This document shows, piece by piece, positions 28,329 through 37,462 of a stretch of DNA of 64,000 nucleotides. Below the pieces are notes generated by a model that had not been told where the DNA came from, did not search any database, and saw only the letters and a list, made by a program, of their open reading frames with translations. Origin of the DNA: Cupriavidus taiwanensis (lineage in GTDB: Bacteria > Pseudomonadota > Gammaproteobacteria > Burkholderiales > Burkholderiaceae); contig NZ_LT977070.1 in NCBI RefSeq assembly GCF_900250075.1, positions 2,520,794-2,584,793 on the forward strand, written 5' to 3'. The stretch's first letter is position 1. Every line of letters starts with the position of its first letter. Position numbers and translations under genes: made by a program.

Positions 28329-29180
28329 ATGAGCGAACAGGACCCCCGCGCGGACGCCGCCGATGCCTCCCCCGCCGCCGCCATGGCGTCGCGCCAGACC
28401 TATCCGCAGCCGCTGCTGCCGCGCAACCTGCGCAACTGGATGATGGTCTGGTACCGCAACTACATGGTGTGGAAGAAGCTGGCGATTCCGTCGATGATCG
28501 GCAACCTGGCCGACCCGATGATCTACCTGTTCGGCCTCGGCCTCGGGCTCGGGCTGATGGTGGGCCAGGTCGACGGGGTGTCGTATATCGCCTTCCTGGC
28601 GGCCGGCACCACCGCGTCCAGCGTGATGATGTCGGCCAGCTTCGAGTCGATGTATTCGGCGTTCTCGCGCATGCATGTGCAGCGCACCTGGGAAGCGATC
28701 ATGCATGCGCCGCTGACGCTGGGCGACGTGGTGCTGGGCGAGATCGCCTGGGCCGCCAGCAAGGCGGTGCTGTCGGGGCTGGCCATCATGCTGGTGGCGG
28801 GCGCGCTCGGCTATGCGCAGATGCCGGGGGCGCTGCTGGCGTTGCCGGTGATCGTGCTGGCCGGGATCGCCTTCGCCGCGCTGGCGATGATCGTCACCGC
28901 GCTGGCGCCGAGCTACGACTTCTTCATGTTCTACCAGACCCTGGTGATGACGCCGATGCTGCTGCTGTCGGGCGTGTTCTTCCCGCTGGAACAGCTGCCC
29001 GAAGGTGTGCAGGCCGCCGCCAAGGCGCTGCCGCTGGCGCACGCCGTGGCGCTGATCCGGCCGCTGATGCTGGGCCGCCCGCTCGACGGCGCCAGCCTGC
29101 ACCTGGCGGTGCTGGCCGCCTATGCGGTCATCGCGCTGGTGGTGTGCCTGGTGCTGCTGCGCCGCCGGCTGCTGCGCTGA
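28329..29180 (+). CDS. nodJ: NodJ-like ABC exporter, permease subunit
   Basis: ABC-2 type membrane protein of 283 aa with about six transmembrane segments; the segment LMVGQVDGVSYIAFLAAGTTASSVMM and the late MLLLSGVFFPLEQLP are typical of the NodJ/DrrB permease family. It pairs with the ATPase gene just upstream. The N-terminal 25 residues are Asp/Ala-rich and less conserved, so the true start may be a little downstream. Substrate unknown. Confidence 0.9.
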   Translation: MSEQDPRADAADASPAAAMASRQTYPQPLLPRNLRNWMMVWYRNYMVWKKLAIPSMIGNLADPMIYLFGLGLGLGLMVGQVDGVSYIAFLAAGTTASSVMMSASFESMYSAFSRMHVQRTWEAIMHAPLTLGDVVLGEIAWAASKAVLSGLAIMLVAGALGYAQMPGALLALPVIVLAGIAFAALAMIVTALAPSYDFFMFYQTLVMTPMLLLSGVFFPLEQLPEGVQAAAKALPLAHAVALIRPLMLGRPLDGASLHLAVLAAYAVIALVVCLVLLRRRLLR

Positions 29181-29219
29181 CTCGACCCCATGCCAGGCTC
29201 AACCAATACCAAGAGTTTT

Positions 29220-29570
29220 ATGCCGGCTTTATTTCTGCGCCTGCGTCGCAACCTGCGCAACCATAGCGAAACCCGCGCCACCCTGCCGCGCATCGCCCCG
29301 ATGCTGGCGGCCGCCTGCGCCGTCGCGTCGCTGTCCGCTTGCATGGTGGTCGGCGCCACCGTGGCGGTCGGCAGCGCCGCGGTGTCGACGGTGGCGACGG
29401 TGGGCTCGGCCGCGGTCAGCGTGGCCTCGACCGCGGTCGGCGCCACCTACGACGTCACCGCCGCCGGCGTCAAGGCGATGGCCGGCAGCGACGAGCCCGC
29501 GCCGCAAGCGCAGCCACCGCAAGGGCCAGTCCTGCAAGAACAGGCCCCGGTGGTCGCGGCGACCGAGTAG
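29220..29570 (+). CDS. Putative small lipoprotein
   Basis: From the ATG at 29220 the product has 116 residues: an Arg-rich N-terminus, a hydrophobic stretch ending in a lipobox LSAC with lipidated Cys41, then an Ala/Val/Gly-rich body and a Pro/Gln tail. An in-frame ATG 30 bases upstream is possible; neither has a strong ribosome site. It follows the permease gene by 39 bases in the same direction, and its stop is 4 bases from the stop of metZ on the other strand. Function unknown. Confidence 0.65.
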   Translation: MPALFLRLRRNLRNHSETRATLPRIAPMLAAACAVASLSACMVVGATVAVGSAAVSTVATVGSAAVSVASTAVGATYDVTAAGVKAMAGSDEPAPQAQPPQGPVLQEQAPVVAATE

Positions 29571-29574
29571 CGCC

Positions 29575-30780
29575 TCAGTCGCCCAGGCCGCGCAGCAGGT
29601 CGGCCTTCAGGTCCTCGACCGACTCCAGCCCCACCGCCAGGCGGATCAGCCCTTCGCCAACGCCCGCGGCCGCCTTGGCCTCGGGGCTCACGCGCGCATG
29701 CGTGGTGGTGTACGGGTGCGTGATGGTGGTGCGGGTGTCGCCCAGGTTTCCGGTGATCGAGCACAGCCGCGTGTTGTCGATCACGCGCCAGGCATTGGCG
29801 CGCTGCTGCTCGGGCGTGGCGCCCTTGAGTTCGAACGACACGATCGCGCCGCCGCCGCTTTGCTGGCGCATCGCGATCTGGTGCTGCGGGTGCGACGCCA
29901 GCGCCGGGTGGAACACGCGCGCCACCGCCGGATGCGATTCCAGGAACTGCGCCAGCGCCAGCGCGCTCGACGAATGGCGCTCCATGCGGATCGCCAGCGT
30001 CTCCATGCCCTTGAGCAACACCCAGGCATTGAACGCCGACAGCGTCGGCCCGGCGGTGCGCACGAACGGGAACACCTTGCCCATGATGAAGTCGTGCGTG
30101 CCCAGCACCGCGCCGCCCAGCACGCGGCCCTGGCCGTCGATATGCTTGGTCGCGGAATGCACCACGATGTCGGCGCCGAACTTCATCGGCTGCTGCAGCG
30201 CGGGCGAGCAGAAGCAGTTATCGACCACCAGCAGCGCCTTGGCGTCGTGGGCGATATCCGCGACTGCCGCGATGTCAGCCACTTCGGTCAGCGGGTTCGA
30301 CGGCGTCTCCAGGAAAAAGAGCTTGGTGTTGGGCCGCACCGCCGCGCGCCACGCTTGCAGGTCGGTCGGATCGACGAAGGTGGTCTCGACGCCGAACTTG
30401 GCGAAGATATTGTTGAACAGCGTCATGGTCGAGCCGAAGATCGCGCGCGAGCTGACCAGGTGGTCGCCGGCCTGCATCGACGACAGCACCACCGACAGGA
30501 TCGCGCTCATGCCCGAGGCCGTCGCCATGCAGGCCTGCGCCCCTTCCAGCGCGGCCAGGCGCGACTGGAACATCGACACGGTCGGGTTGGTGAAGCGCGA
30601 ATAGGTGTAGCCCTCTTCCGAGTTGGCAAAGCGCTCGGCGGCCTCGGCGGCGCTGTTGAAGCAGAAGCTCGAGGTCAGGTACATGGCCTCGGAGTGCTCC
30701 ATGAACTCGCTGCGCAGCGTGCCGGCGCGCACGCCGAGGGTATCGATGCCGAGCGATTCGGGATTGAGCGGTTGGTTCAT
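29575..30780 (-). CDS. metZ: O-succinylhomoserine sulfhydrylase
   Basis: PLP enzyme forming homocysteine directly from O-succinylhomoserine and sulfide in methionine synthesis. The ATG at 30780 gives 401 aa with the Cys/Met-metabolism fold: TNPTVSMFQ, ETPSNPL, the aspartate in VVDNCF and the PLP lysine Lys212 in SATKHIDGQGR. A cystathionine gamma-synthase-type activity is the nearest alternative. The reading frame stays open upstream across the terminator-like hairpin to 31098, so a longer leader product is formally possible but unlikely. It lies downstream of purF with a 349-base gap. Confidence 0.93.
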   Translation of the reverse strand: MNQPLNPESLGIDTLGVRAGTLRSEFMEHSEAMYLTSSFCFNSAAEAAERFANSEEGYTYSRFTNPTVSMFQSRLAALEGAQACMATASGMSAILSVVLSSMQAGDHLVSSRAIFGSTMTLFNNIFAKFGVETTFVDPTDLQAWRAAVRPNTKLFFLETPSNPLTEVADIAAVADIAHDAKALLVVDNCFCSPALQQPMKFGADIVVHSATKHIDGQGRVLGGAVLGTHDFIMGKVFPFVRTAGPTLSAFNAWVLLKGMETLAIRMERHSSSALALAQFLESHPAVARVFHPALASHPQHQIAMRQQSGGGAIVSFELKGATPEQQRANAWRVIDNTRLCSITGNLGDTRTTITHPYTTTHARVSPEAKAAAGVGEGLIRLAVGLESVEDLKADLLRGLGD

Positions 30781-30860
30781 GCTGGTGGCGCGGTCGTACC
30801 CGCGCGAATGCGATGGTTGCGACAAGCTGCGCAGCGCCCGGTGGACGGCGCGCGGCCATG

Positions 30861-30900
30861 AAAAAAGCCCGTGCGATCGGATGGTCGGATCGACGGGCTT
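30861..30900 (-). terminator. Terminator or attenuator hairpin upstream of metZ
   Basis: On the minus strand, AAGCCCGT-CGATC pairs with GATCG-ACGGGCTT (one bulged base) and is followed by a run of six T. It may end the purF transcript or act as an attenuator in the metZ leader. Confidence 0.75.
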
Positions 30901-31014
30901 GCTGTCCTGCGTGTGCGTATGCGTATGGCCTTGGGCTTCAGGCTGTGGCGGCCGGCTTCCGGACATTGCCGCGCCGGCAAGGCGCTGCGCAGCGGGAACG
31001 TTGCTGGCCACCAT

Positions 31015-31070
31015 CTCTTTAGCTGTTTCGGGCTGTACCCGCGTCCGCAAGCTGACTATCAAATCGACGC
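31015..31070 (-). promoter_or_regulatory. Possible SAM-II-like riboswitch in the metZ leader
   Basis: On the minus strand a 5-bp stem GCGTC/GACGC encloses a loop beginning GATTTG and containing GTCAGCTTGC, and 21 bases after the stem comes GCTAAAG. These blocks and their order resemble SAM-II aptamers, which occur before methionine genes. However, the loop-to-tail pairing that forms the SAM-II pseudoknot is not evident (only a 4-base AGCT match), and an extra mini-hairpin GGG/CCC intervenes. Treated as a weak candidate. Confidence 0.25.
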
Positions 31071-31091
31071 CCGGCCATGTTACGGCCGGGC
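31069..31091 (-). terminator. GC hairpin directly after purF
   Basis: Stem GCCCGGCC / GGCCGGGC with a 7-base loop, 38 bases after the purF stop. There is no good T-run, so termination would be weak. Confidence 0.4.
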
Positions 31092-31129
31092 ATCGCATTC
31101 GTCAACGCGCGCCAACGCGGTGGCGGGGC

Positions 31130-32659
31130 TTACTCGTTGCCGCCGGAGCGCTGCAGGTGCAGTTGCGAGCGCTCGGTGTCGCCACCGGTGCCGTCGCGGT
31201 CGGCCTGGCTGCGCGCGGTTTCCAGGCGGTCGAGGTAGGCCTCGTCGATATCGCCGGTGATGTAGCGGCCGTCGAAGCACGAGGCGTCGAAGTCCTTCAG
31301 CGCGGGGTTGATGTCGCGCACCGCCTGCTTCATCGCCTCCACGTCCTGGTACACCAGCTTGTCGGCGCCGATGATCTTCGCGATCTCTTCGTGCGTGCGG
31401 CCATGCGCCACCAGTTCGCTGCGGGTCGGCATGTCGATGCCGTACACGTTGGGGAACTTCACCGGCGGCGCGGCCGAGGCGAAGATCACCTTGTTGGCGC
31501 CGGCGTCGCGCGCCATCTGCACGATCTCGAACGAGGTGGTGCCGCGCACGATCGAGTCGTCGACGATCAGCACGTTCTTGCCCTTGAACTCCACGCCCAT
31601 GGCGTTGAGCTTCTGGCGCACCGACTTCTTGCGCACCGCCTGGCCCGGCATGATGAAGGTGCGGCCGACGTAGCGGTTCTTGAAGAAGCCTTCGCGGTAA
31701 TTGACGCCCAGGCGGTTGGCCACCTGCATCGCGGCCGGCCGGCTGCTGTCGGGGATCGGCATGACCACGTCGATATCGCCGGCCGACACTTCCTGGCGGA
31801 TCTTCTCGGCCAGGTAGTCGCCCATGCGCAGGCGCGCGTCGTAGACCGGCACGCCGTCGATGCACGAATCCGGGCGCGCCAGGTAGACGTATTCGAAGAT
31901 GCACGGCGTCAGCACCGGGTTGTCGGCGCATTGCTTGCTGTAGAGCTTGCCGTCGAGGTCGATGAAGATGGCCTCGCCCGCCCCAACGTCGCGCTCGAAC
32001 TTGTAGCCGATGCCTTCCAGCGCCACCGACTCCGAGGCCACCATCCATTCCTTGCCGGTGGGGGTCTCGACGCTGCCCAGGCACAGCGGACGGATGCCGA
32101 ACGGGTCGCGCACGGCCAGCATGCCGTAGCCGGCGATCTGCGCGGCGATCGCGTACGAGCCGCGCACGCGCCGGTGCATGCCCGCCACGGCCTTGAAGAT
32201 CATTTCCGGATCGAGCGCCATGCCGTTGCTGGCGCGCTGCAGCTCGTCGGCCAGCACGTTCAGCAGCACTTCGGTGTCCGAATGCGTGTTGATGTGGCGG
32301 CGGTCGCGGCGGAACATTTCCTCGCGCAGCTGCTGCCAGTTGGTCAGGTTGCCGTTATGCGCCAGGATGATGCCGTAGGGGGCGTTGACGTAGAACGGCT
32401 GCGCCTCTTCCTCGCTCGAGGCCGAGCCGGCGGTCGGGTAGCGCACCTGGCCGATGCCTGCCGTGCCCGGCAGGCCGCGCATGTTGCGGGTGCGGAAGAC
32501 ATCGCGCACCAGGCCGTTGGCCTTGTGCATGTGGAAGGTACTGCCGTTGGCGGTGGCGATGCCGGCAGCATCCTGTCCGCGGTGTTGCAACAACAGCAGG
32601 CTGTCGTAAATCAGTTGGTTGACAGGCGTGGCTGAAACCACACCGACGATACCGCACAT
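31130..32659 (-). CDS. purF: Amidophosphoribosyltransferase
   Basis: First committed enzyme of purine synthesis, making phosphoribosylamine from PRPP and glutamine. The 509-aa protein begins MCGIVGV, so Cys2 becomes the N-terminal glutaminase nucleophile after Met removal. The glutaminase domain has IAHNGNL and SDTEVLLN; the phosphoribosyltransferase domain has the PRPP-binding loop VLIVDDSIVRGTTS. It follows cvpA, the same order as the cvpA-purF operon of E. coli. Confidence 0.97.
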   Translation of the reverse strand: MCGIVGVVSATPVNQLIYDSLLLLQHRGQDAAGIATANGSTFHMHKANGLVRDVFRTRNMRGLPGTAGIGQVRYPTAGSASSEEEAQPFYVNAPYGIILAHNGNLTNWQQLREEMFRRDRRHINTHSDTEVLLNVLADELQRASNGMALDPEMIFKAVAGMHRRVRGSYAIAAQIAGYGMLAVRDPFGIRPLCLGSVETPTGKEWMVASESVALEGIGYKFERDVGAGEAIFIDLDGKLYSKQCADNPVLTPCIFEYVYLARPDSCIDGVPVYDARLRMGDYLAEKIRQEVSAGDIDVVMPIPDSSRPAAMQVANRLGVNYREGFFKNRYVGRTFIMPGQAVRKKSVRQKLNAMGVEFKGKNVLIVDDSIVRGTTSFEIVQMARDAGANKVIFASAAPPVKFPNVYGIDMPTRSELVAHGRTHEEIAKIIGADKLVYQDVEAMKQAVRDINPALKDFDASCFDGRYITGDIDEAYLDRLETARSQADRDGTGGDTERSQLHLQRSGGNE

Positions 32660-32762
32660 GCCAAGCTCCCAGGAAAGGCTTTGATTCAGGGGGCGCAGCC
32701 CGGCCCGGGATCCTCCGGGCCCGAAGGCCTGCGTTACTACCAGCCGCGCAACGTGCCCGGCC

Positions 32763-33260
32763 TTATGTCTTCACGTACTTCGCCAGCTCCGGCGGCAGCC
32801 ATGGCTTGATCGATTCCATGGCCTGCATCACATACGGGCGGCTCACCGCATCGCGCCAGAACGGTTCTTCCGGCAATTTCGTCAGGCTGGCCAGCGTCAC
32901 CATCACCATCACCAGCAGCACGCCGCGCAGCAGGCCGAACACCAGTCCCAGGCCGCGGTCGGCGGGCTTGAGGCCGGTGCTCTCGAGCAACTGCCCGACC
33001 ACCATGCCGGCCAGCGACGCCCCCAGCACGGTGCCGATCAGCAGCACCACGAAGCCAAGCGCGTGGCGGGCCAGCTCGCCGCCCGGCAGGGACTCGGGCA
33101 TCCAGCCCGCGGCCACCGCACCGTAGCGGAACGCCACCCAGAACGCCACCACCCAGCCGATCAGCGACAGCACCTCGCGCACCAGCCCGCGCAGCACGCC
33201 GAGCAGGCCCGAGGCCAGCAGGATGAAGACCACGGCGTAGTCGAAGAAAGTCGGCTGCAT
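32763..33260 (-). CDS. cvpA: CvpA family membrane protein
   Basis: Inner-membrane protein of 165 aa with four hydrophobic segments; homologue of the colicin V production protein. The conserved N-terminus FDYAVVFILLASGLLGVLRGLVREVLSL is clear. It is upstream of purF and downstream of a SPOR-domain gene, the arrangement folC-dedD-cvpA-purF known from many proteobacteria. Confidence 0.93.
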   Translation of the reverse strand: MQPTFFDYAVVFILLASGLLGVLRGLVREVLSLIGWVVAFWVAFRYGAVAAGWMPESLPGGELARHALGFVVLLIGTVLGASLAGMVVGQLLESTGLKPADRGLGLVFGLLRGVLLVMVMVTLASLTKLPEEPFWRDAVSRPYVMQAMESIKPWLPPELAKYVKT

Positions 33261-33299
33261 CGTTGCTGGCGGCCGGGCACGCGCGTGGCCGCGGCGCCC

Positions 33300-34037
33300 T
33301 TACTGTTCCACGACCTTCGAGGTCAGCCCCACGGCGCGCACGCGCTTGTCGGCGGCATCGGCGGCGTCGCGGTCGTTGAAGGGACCGGCGCGCAGCAGGA
33401 TGCGCTCGCCATCGGCCAGCACTTTCTTTTCGACATAGGCCGGCACCTTGCTCGCCTTGAGCTTGGCCAGCCAGCCCTTGGCGCGCTCTTCTGAAGAAAA
33501 CGCGCCGATCAGGATCAGGTACTTGCCGCTGCCGGTCTTGGCTTCGGCCCGGGTTTCAGGCTTCGCCTCGGCCTTGGCTTCGGTCCGCTGCGCGGGCTTG
33601 TCGGCAGCAGCCGCGGCGGGCTTCGGCGCGTTGACGATTTCCTCGCCGGCATCGAGTGCCGCATCGTTGCGCGACGCCGGCGCGGCCGGCGCGGGCGGCA
33701 GCGGATCGGCCTTGCGCGGCTCGACGCGCGGCTTCTGCGAGCTGGTGACGCCATTGGCGACCTTGACCGAGACATCGTCGGACACCGGCCGCGGCTTGGT
33801 CTCGAATACGATCGGCAGCACGATCACGGCGGCCACCATCAACACCACGGCGCCGATCAGCCGGCGGCGCGCGCGCTGCTTCTGCGGGAATTCAGGGTCC
33901 AGCGTGTCGTCGGCATACTCGTCGGCGAGGCGGCGCGACGAGGCGATGCCCGCACCCGTATCGGCGCGCTGGCGCCGGGCACGCTCGGGTGCCGGGTCGT
34001 TGCCCTTGCGGGAGGAAAACAGCGAAAGCAGGCCCAT
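33300..34037 (-). CDS. SPOR-domain cell-division protein, DedD-like
   Basis: A bitopic membrane protein of 245 aa. A basic cytoplasmic N-terminus leads to one transmembrane helix (about residues 61-79), a Pro/Ala/Lys-rich linker, and a C-terminal SPOR domain (about 165-245, with YLILIGAFSSEERAKGWLAKL and LLRAGPF) that binds denuded septal peptidoglycan. The ATG at 34037 (MGLLSLFS) is the natural start. Its place between folC and cvpA matches dedD of E. coli. Confidence 0.9.
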   Translation of the reverse strand: MGLLSLFSSRKGNDPAPERARRQRADTGAGIASSRRLADEYADDTLDPEFPQKQRARRRLIGAVVLMVAAVIVLPIVFETKPRPVSDDVSVKVANGVTSSQKPRVEPRKADPLPPAPAAPASRNDAALDAGEEIVNAPKPAAAAADKPAQRTEAKAEAKPETRAEAKTGSGKYLILIGAFSSEERAKGWLAKLKASKVPAYVEKKVLADGERILLRAGPFNDRDAADAADKRVRAVGLTSKVVEQ

Positions 34038-34154
34038 AGATTGGTTCGGTGATACGCGGTGATAAGGCCCCATGGGCCGCTCGTTGCGTTTGCCGCTCAG
34101 TGATCGGCCAAGGCCGCCGGGGTTGCCAGGTCAGCGCGCGCCGGGGCGCCCGCT

Positions 34155-35465
34155 TCAGTTTGCCTGCGTGGCACGGTAGGCCATCACGCCGGCGACGGTA
34201 TAGAACGATCCGAAGACCAGAATTCTATCATTCTCGGTGGCGCGCTCGATGGCGTCGCGGAATGCCGCCTCGGGGCTGGAAAAGCAGGACGCGGTGGCAT
34301 CCGGGCCGGCGCGGAAGCCCCCTGCTTCCAGCTTGCCGAGCAGGTCCGCGGCGCTGGCCGCGCGTTCGGTCGGCAGGTCGCACAGGCACCAGTGGTCGAC
34401 CTTGTCGGCCACGTGCTGGAGCACGCCGGCAATATCCTTGTCCTGCATCGCGCCGAACACGGCGTAGGTGTAGCGGAAGAAGCCCATGTTCTCGAGGTTC
34501 TGACCCAGCGTTGCCGCCGCATGCGGATTGTGCGCCACGTCCAGGATCACGGCCGGGCGGCCCGGCAGCACCTGGAACCGGCCCGGCAGTTCGACGAAGG
34601 CCAGGCCGTTGCGCACTTCCTGCGCGCTCACCGGCAGGCGCTCGCGCAGCGCCTGCAGCGCCGCCAGCGCGGCGGATGCATTCAGCAGCTGGTTGGCGCC
34701 GCGCAGCGCCGGATAGCCCAGGCCGTTGAGCTTGCGCCCGCCGCCGCTCCAGTCCCATTGCTGGCGCTCCTGGCCCTTGGCGGCCTGGAAATGGTAGTCG
34801 CGCCCCACCAGCCACAATTCGGCGCCGACCGCTTCGGCGTGCGCCACCAGCGACTTGGGCGGCACCGGGTCGCCGCAGATCGCCGGCACGCCCGGACGGA
34901 AGATGCCGGCCTTCTCGAAGCCGATTTCCTCGCGGGTATTGCCCAGGTACTGGGTATGGTCGATGTCGACGCTGGTGATGATGGCGCAGTCGGTATCGAT
35001 CACATTGGTCGCATCGAGGCGGCCGCCCAGCCCGACCTCGAGGATGATCGCGTCCAGGCCGGAAGCCGCGAAGAAATGGATGATCGCCAGCGTGGTGAAT
35101 TCGAAGTAGGTCAGGCTGACCGGGTCGGCAAAGCTGTTGCGCGCGCGCTCGACCGCCTCGAAGTGCGGCAGCAGTTGCGCGTCGGTCGCGATCTCGCCAT
35201 TGAGGCGCGCGCGCTCGTTGAACGAGATCAGGTGCGGCGAGGTATGGCAGCCTACCTTGTAGCCGGCTTCCAGCAGGATGCGCTCGAGCATGGCGCAGGT
35301 CGAGCCCTTGCCATTGGTGCCGCCCACGGTGAAGACGGTGGCGTCGATGCGCAGCCCGAGGGCCTCCTTCACGCGCGTGATGCGCGTCAGGCCCATGTCG
35401 ATGCCCACGGGATGGGCGGTTTCGAGATGGGCGAGCCATTCGGGGAGCGTGTGGAAGACAGGCAT
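34155..35465 (-). CDS. folC: Bifunctional folylpolyglutamate / dihydrofolate synthase
   Basis: Adds glutamate to folates and joins dihydropteroate to glutamate. The 436-aa protein has the ATP-binding loop GTNGKGS at residues 49-55, TSPHL and the second-domain segment LDVAHNPHA typical of the Mur-ligase-like family. It lies between accD and the SPOR gene, all in one direction. Confidence 0.95.
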   Translation of the reverse strand: MPVFHTLPEWLAHLETAHPVGIDMGLTRITRVKEALGLRIDATVFTVGGTNGKGSTCAMLERILLEAGYKVGCHTSPHLISFNERARLNGEIATDAQLLPHFEAVERARNSFADPVSLTYFEFTTLAIIHFFAASGLDAIILEVGLGGRLDATNVIDTDCAIITSVDIDHTQYLGNTREEIGFEKAGIFRPGVPAICGDPVPPKSLVAHAEAVGAELWLVGRDYHFQAAKGQERQQWDWSGGGRKLNGLGYPALRGANQLLNASAALAALQALRERLPVSAQEVRNGLAFVELPGRFQVLPGRPAVILDVAHNPHAAATLGQNLENMGFFRYTYAVFGAMQDKDIAGVLQHVADKVDHWCLCDLPTERAASAADLLGKLEAGGFRAGPDATASCFSSPEAAFRDAIERATENDRILVFGSFYTVAGVMAYRATQAN

Positions 35466-35555
35466 TTCGGGTGTGCGAGGAAAGCGTTTGAAGCGTTTGC
35501 TACCAGATTCGGGCAGGCACGCGCAAAGTCAAGGGCGCGCGCCGGCGGGCGTCCA

Positions 35556-35590
35556 GAAAAGGCGAAAGGCGCGTCAACCACCCGCGCCTT
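35556..35590 (-). terminator. Possible terminator between accD and folC
   Basis: On the minus strand AAGGCGCG / CGCGCCTT with a 9-base loop is followed by TCGCC and four T. The T-run is short, so the call is tentative. Confidence 0.4.
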
Positions 35591-35612
35591 CGGTACCGCG
35601 ATATTGGCGGCG

Positions 35613-36485
35613 TTATGCCACCGCGTCGGCCGGCTGCTTCTGCAGCAGCGCCAGCAACTGGGCCAGTTCGGCGCGCATCTTGCGGCGGTCGACGATCATG
35701 TCGACGGCGCCCTTGGTCAGCAGGAACTCCGAGCGCTGGAAGCCTTCCGGCAGCTTCTCGCGCACGGTCTGCTCGATCACGCGCGGGCCGGCGAAGCCGA
35801 TCAGCGCCTTGGGCTCGGCGATCACCACGTCGCCCAGGAAGGCGAACGAGGCCGACACGCCGCCCATGGTCGGGTCGGTCAGCACGCTGATGAACGGCAG
35901 CTTGGCCGCGCTCAGCTGGTTCAGCATCGCCGTGGTCTTGGCCATCTGCAGCAGCGACAGCAGGCTTTCCTGCATGCGCGCGCCGCCGGTGGCGGTAAAG
36001 CAGATGAACGGCACCTTCTGCTCGAGCGCGGCCTGCGCGCCGCGCACGAAGCGCTCGCCCACCACCGAGCCCATCGAGCCGCCCATGAACTCGAACTCGA
36101 AGCAGCTCGCCACCACCGGGATGGTGTGGATGGCACCGCCCATCACCACCATGGCATCGGTCTCGCCAGTCTCGTCCATGGCGGCCTTGATGCGGTCGGG
36201 GTACTTCTTGGAATCCTTGAACTTGAGCGCGTCGACCGGCACGATCTCCTGGCCGATCTCATAGCGGCCTTCGGCGTCGAGCAGCGCGTCCAGGCGCGCG
36301 CGCGCGCTGATGCGCATATGGTGGTCGCACTTGGGGCAGACGTGCAGGTTGGCCTCGACGTCGGTCCGGTACAGGGTGGACTCGCACGACGGGCACTTGA
36401 CCCACAACCCCTCGGGGATGCCCTTGCGGGTGCTGGGGTCGGTCTGTTGAATCTTGGGGGGCAGGAGTTTATCCAACCAGCTCAT
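35613..36485 (-). CDS. accD: Acetyl-CoA carboxylase carboxyltransferase subunit beta
   Basis: Zinc-binding beta subunit of the carboxyltransferase that makes malonyl-CoA for fatty-acid synthesis. The 290-aa protein has the four-cysteine zinc ribbon at Cys31, Cys34, Cys50 and Cys53 and the crotonase-like core with [14 protein letters not shown] and [13 protein letters not shown]. The ATG at 36485 has AAAGGAG at a good distance. It follows trpA, a common arrangement (trp-accD-folC) in proteobacteria. Confidence 0.97.
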   Translation of the reverse strand: MSWLDKLLPPKIQQTDPSTRKGIPEGLWVKCPSCESTLYRTDVEANLHVCPKCDHHMRISARARLDALLDAEGRYEIGQEIVPVDALKFKDSKKYPDRIKAAMDETGETDAMVVMGGAIHTIPVVASCFEFEFMGGSMGSVVGERFVRGAQAALEQKVPFICFTATGGARMQESLLSLLQMAKTTAMLNQLSAAKLPFISVLTDPTMGGVSASFAFLGDVVIAEPKALIGFAGPRVIEQTVREKLPEGFQRSEFLLTKGAVDMIVDRRKMRAELAQLLALLQKQPADAVA

Positions 36486-36660
36486 GAAAGCTCCTTTCGG
36501 ATAGCTGCGCACCGCCGGCAAACCCTGTGTCAGGGCGAACTTCGGCAGGTGGCAGGGAATCAACCCGCGAATTTACCACGGCGGGCCCATGACCTCGAAG
36601 CGCGGCGCGCTTATTGGGCACGCCGCGTCACTTCTTGAGCCCTTCCGGGCGAAGATCCGG

Positions 36661-37461
36661 TCACTTGGCGTCCAGCGCCTGGCGGATCTCCGCGATAAAC
36701 GCCTGCAGCGCGGCCACCGCCCGCTCGCGCGGCGTATCCTCCAGCAACTGCACCAGCCGGCTGCCGATCACCACCGCATCGGCCACGCTGCCGATCGCGC
36801 GCGCGGTCTGCGCGTCGCGGATGCCGAAGCCCACTCCTACCGGCAGGTTGGCATGCTGCTTGATCAGCGGCAGGCGCGAGGCCACGCTGTCCAGGTCGAT
36901 CGATGCGGAACCGGTCACGCCCTTGAGCGAGACATAGTAAAGATAACCACTGGCGACCTTGGCCACGGCCTCGATGCGTGCATCGGTGGAAGTGGGTGCC
37001 AGCAGGAAGATCGGGTCCATGCCGTGGTCGCGCATCAGTCCGGCGAACGACTCGCATTCCTCGGGCGGATAGTCGACCACCAGCACGCCATCGACGCCGG
37101 CCGCGCTCGCGCCCTTGGCAAAGGCCTCTTCGCCCATGCGCTCGATCGGGTTGGCGTAGCCCATCAGCACCACCGGGGTCTCGGCATTGGTCTGGCGGAA
37201 CTCGCGCACCCACTGCAGCACCTGCGTGAGCGACACGCCCTGCGCCAGCGCGCGCTCGGAGGCGCGCTGGATCACCGGGCCGTCGGCCATCGGGTCGGAG
37301 AAGGGCACGCCCAGCTCGATCACATCGGCGCCGCCCGCCACCAGCGCGTGCATCAGCGCCACGGTCAGGCCGGGCTCCGGATCGCCGGCGGTGATGAACG
37401 GAATCAGGCCCTTCTTCTGCTGCGCGGCCAGCGCCGCGAACGTCTTCTGGATACGGGACAT
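36661..37461 (-). CDS. trpA: Tryptophan synthase alpha chain
   Basis: Splits indole-3-glycerol phosphate into indole and glyceraldehyde 3-phosphate. In this 266-aa chain the catalytic residues fall at the same numbers as in Salmonella: Glu49 and Asp60, in [15 protein letters not shown]. The phosphate-binding GVGFGIRD segment is near residue 212. It is separated from trpB by a DNA methyltransferase gene that ends one base before it. Confidence 0.97.
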   Translation of the reverse strand: MSRIQKTFAALAAQQKKGLIPFITAGDPEPGLTVALMHALVAGGADVIELGVPFSDPMADGPVIQRASERALAQGVSLTQVLQWVREFRQTNAETPVVLMGYANPIERMGEEAFAKGASAAGVDGVLVVDYPPEECESFAGLMRDHGMDPIFLLAPTSTDARIEAVAKVASGYLYYVSLKGVTGSASIDLDSVASRLPLIKQHANLPVGVGFGIRDAQTARAIGSVADAVVIGSRLVQLLEDTPRERAVAALQAFIAEIRQALDAK

Positions 37462-37462
37462 A

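Larger units (their letters stand above)
30781..31129 (-). other. purF-metZ intergenic region / metZ leader
   Basis: Read on the minus strand, it contains a GC hairpin just after purF (31069-31091), a stretch with SAM-II riboswitch-like sequence blocks (31015-31070), an ATG at 31013 opening a frame continuous with metZ that includes an alternating His-Thr run, and a terminator-like hairpin at 30861-30900 about 80 bases before metZ. The arrangement suggests a regulated leader, or else a simple terminator between two transcription units. Confidence 0.55.
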
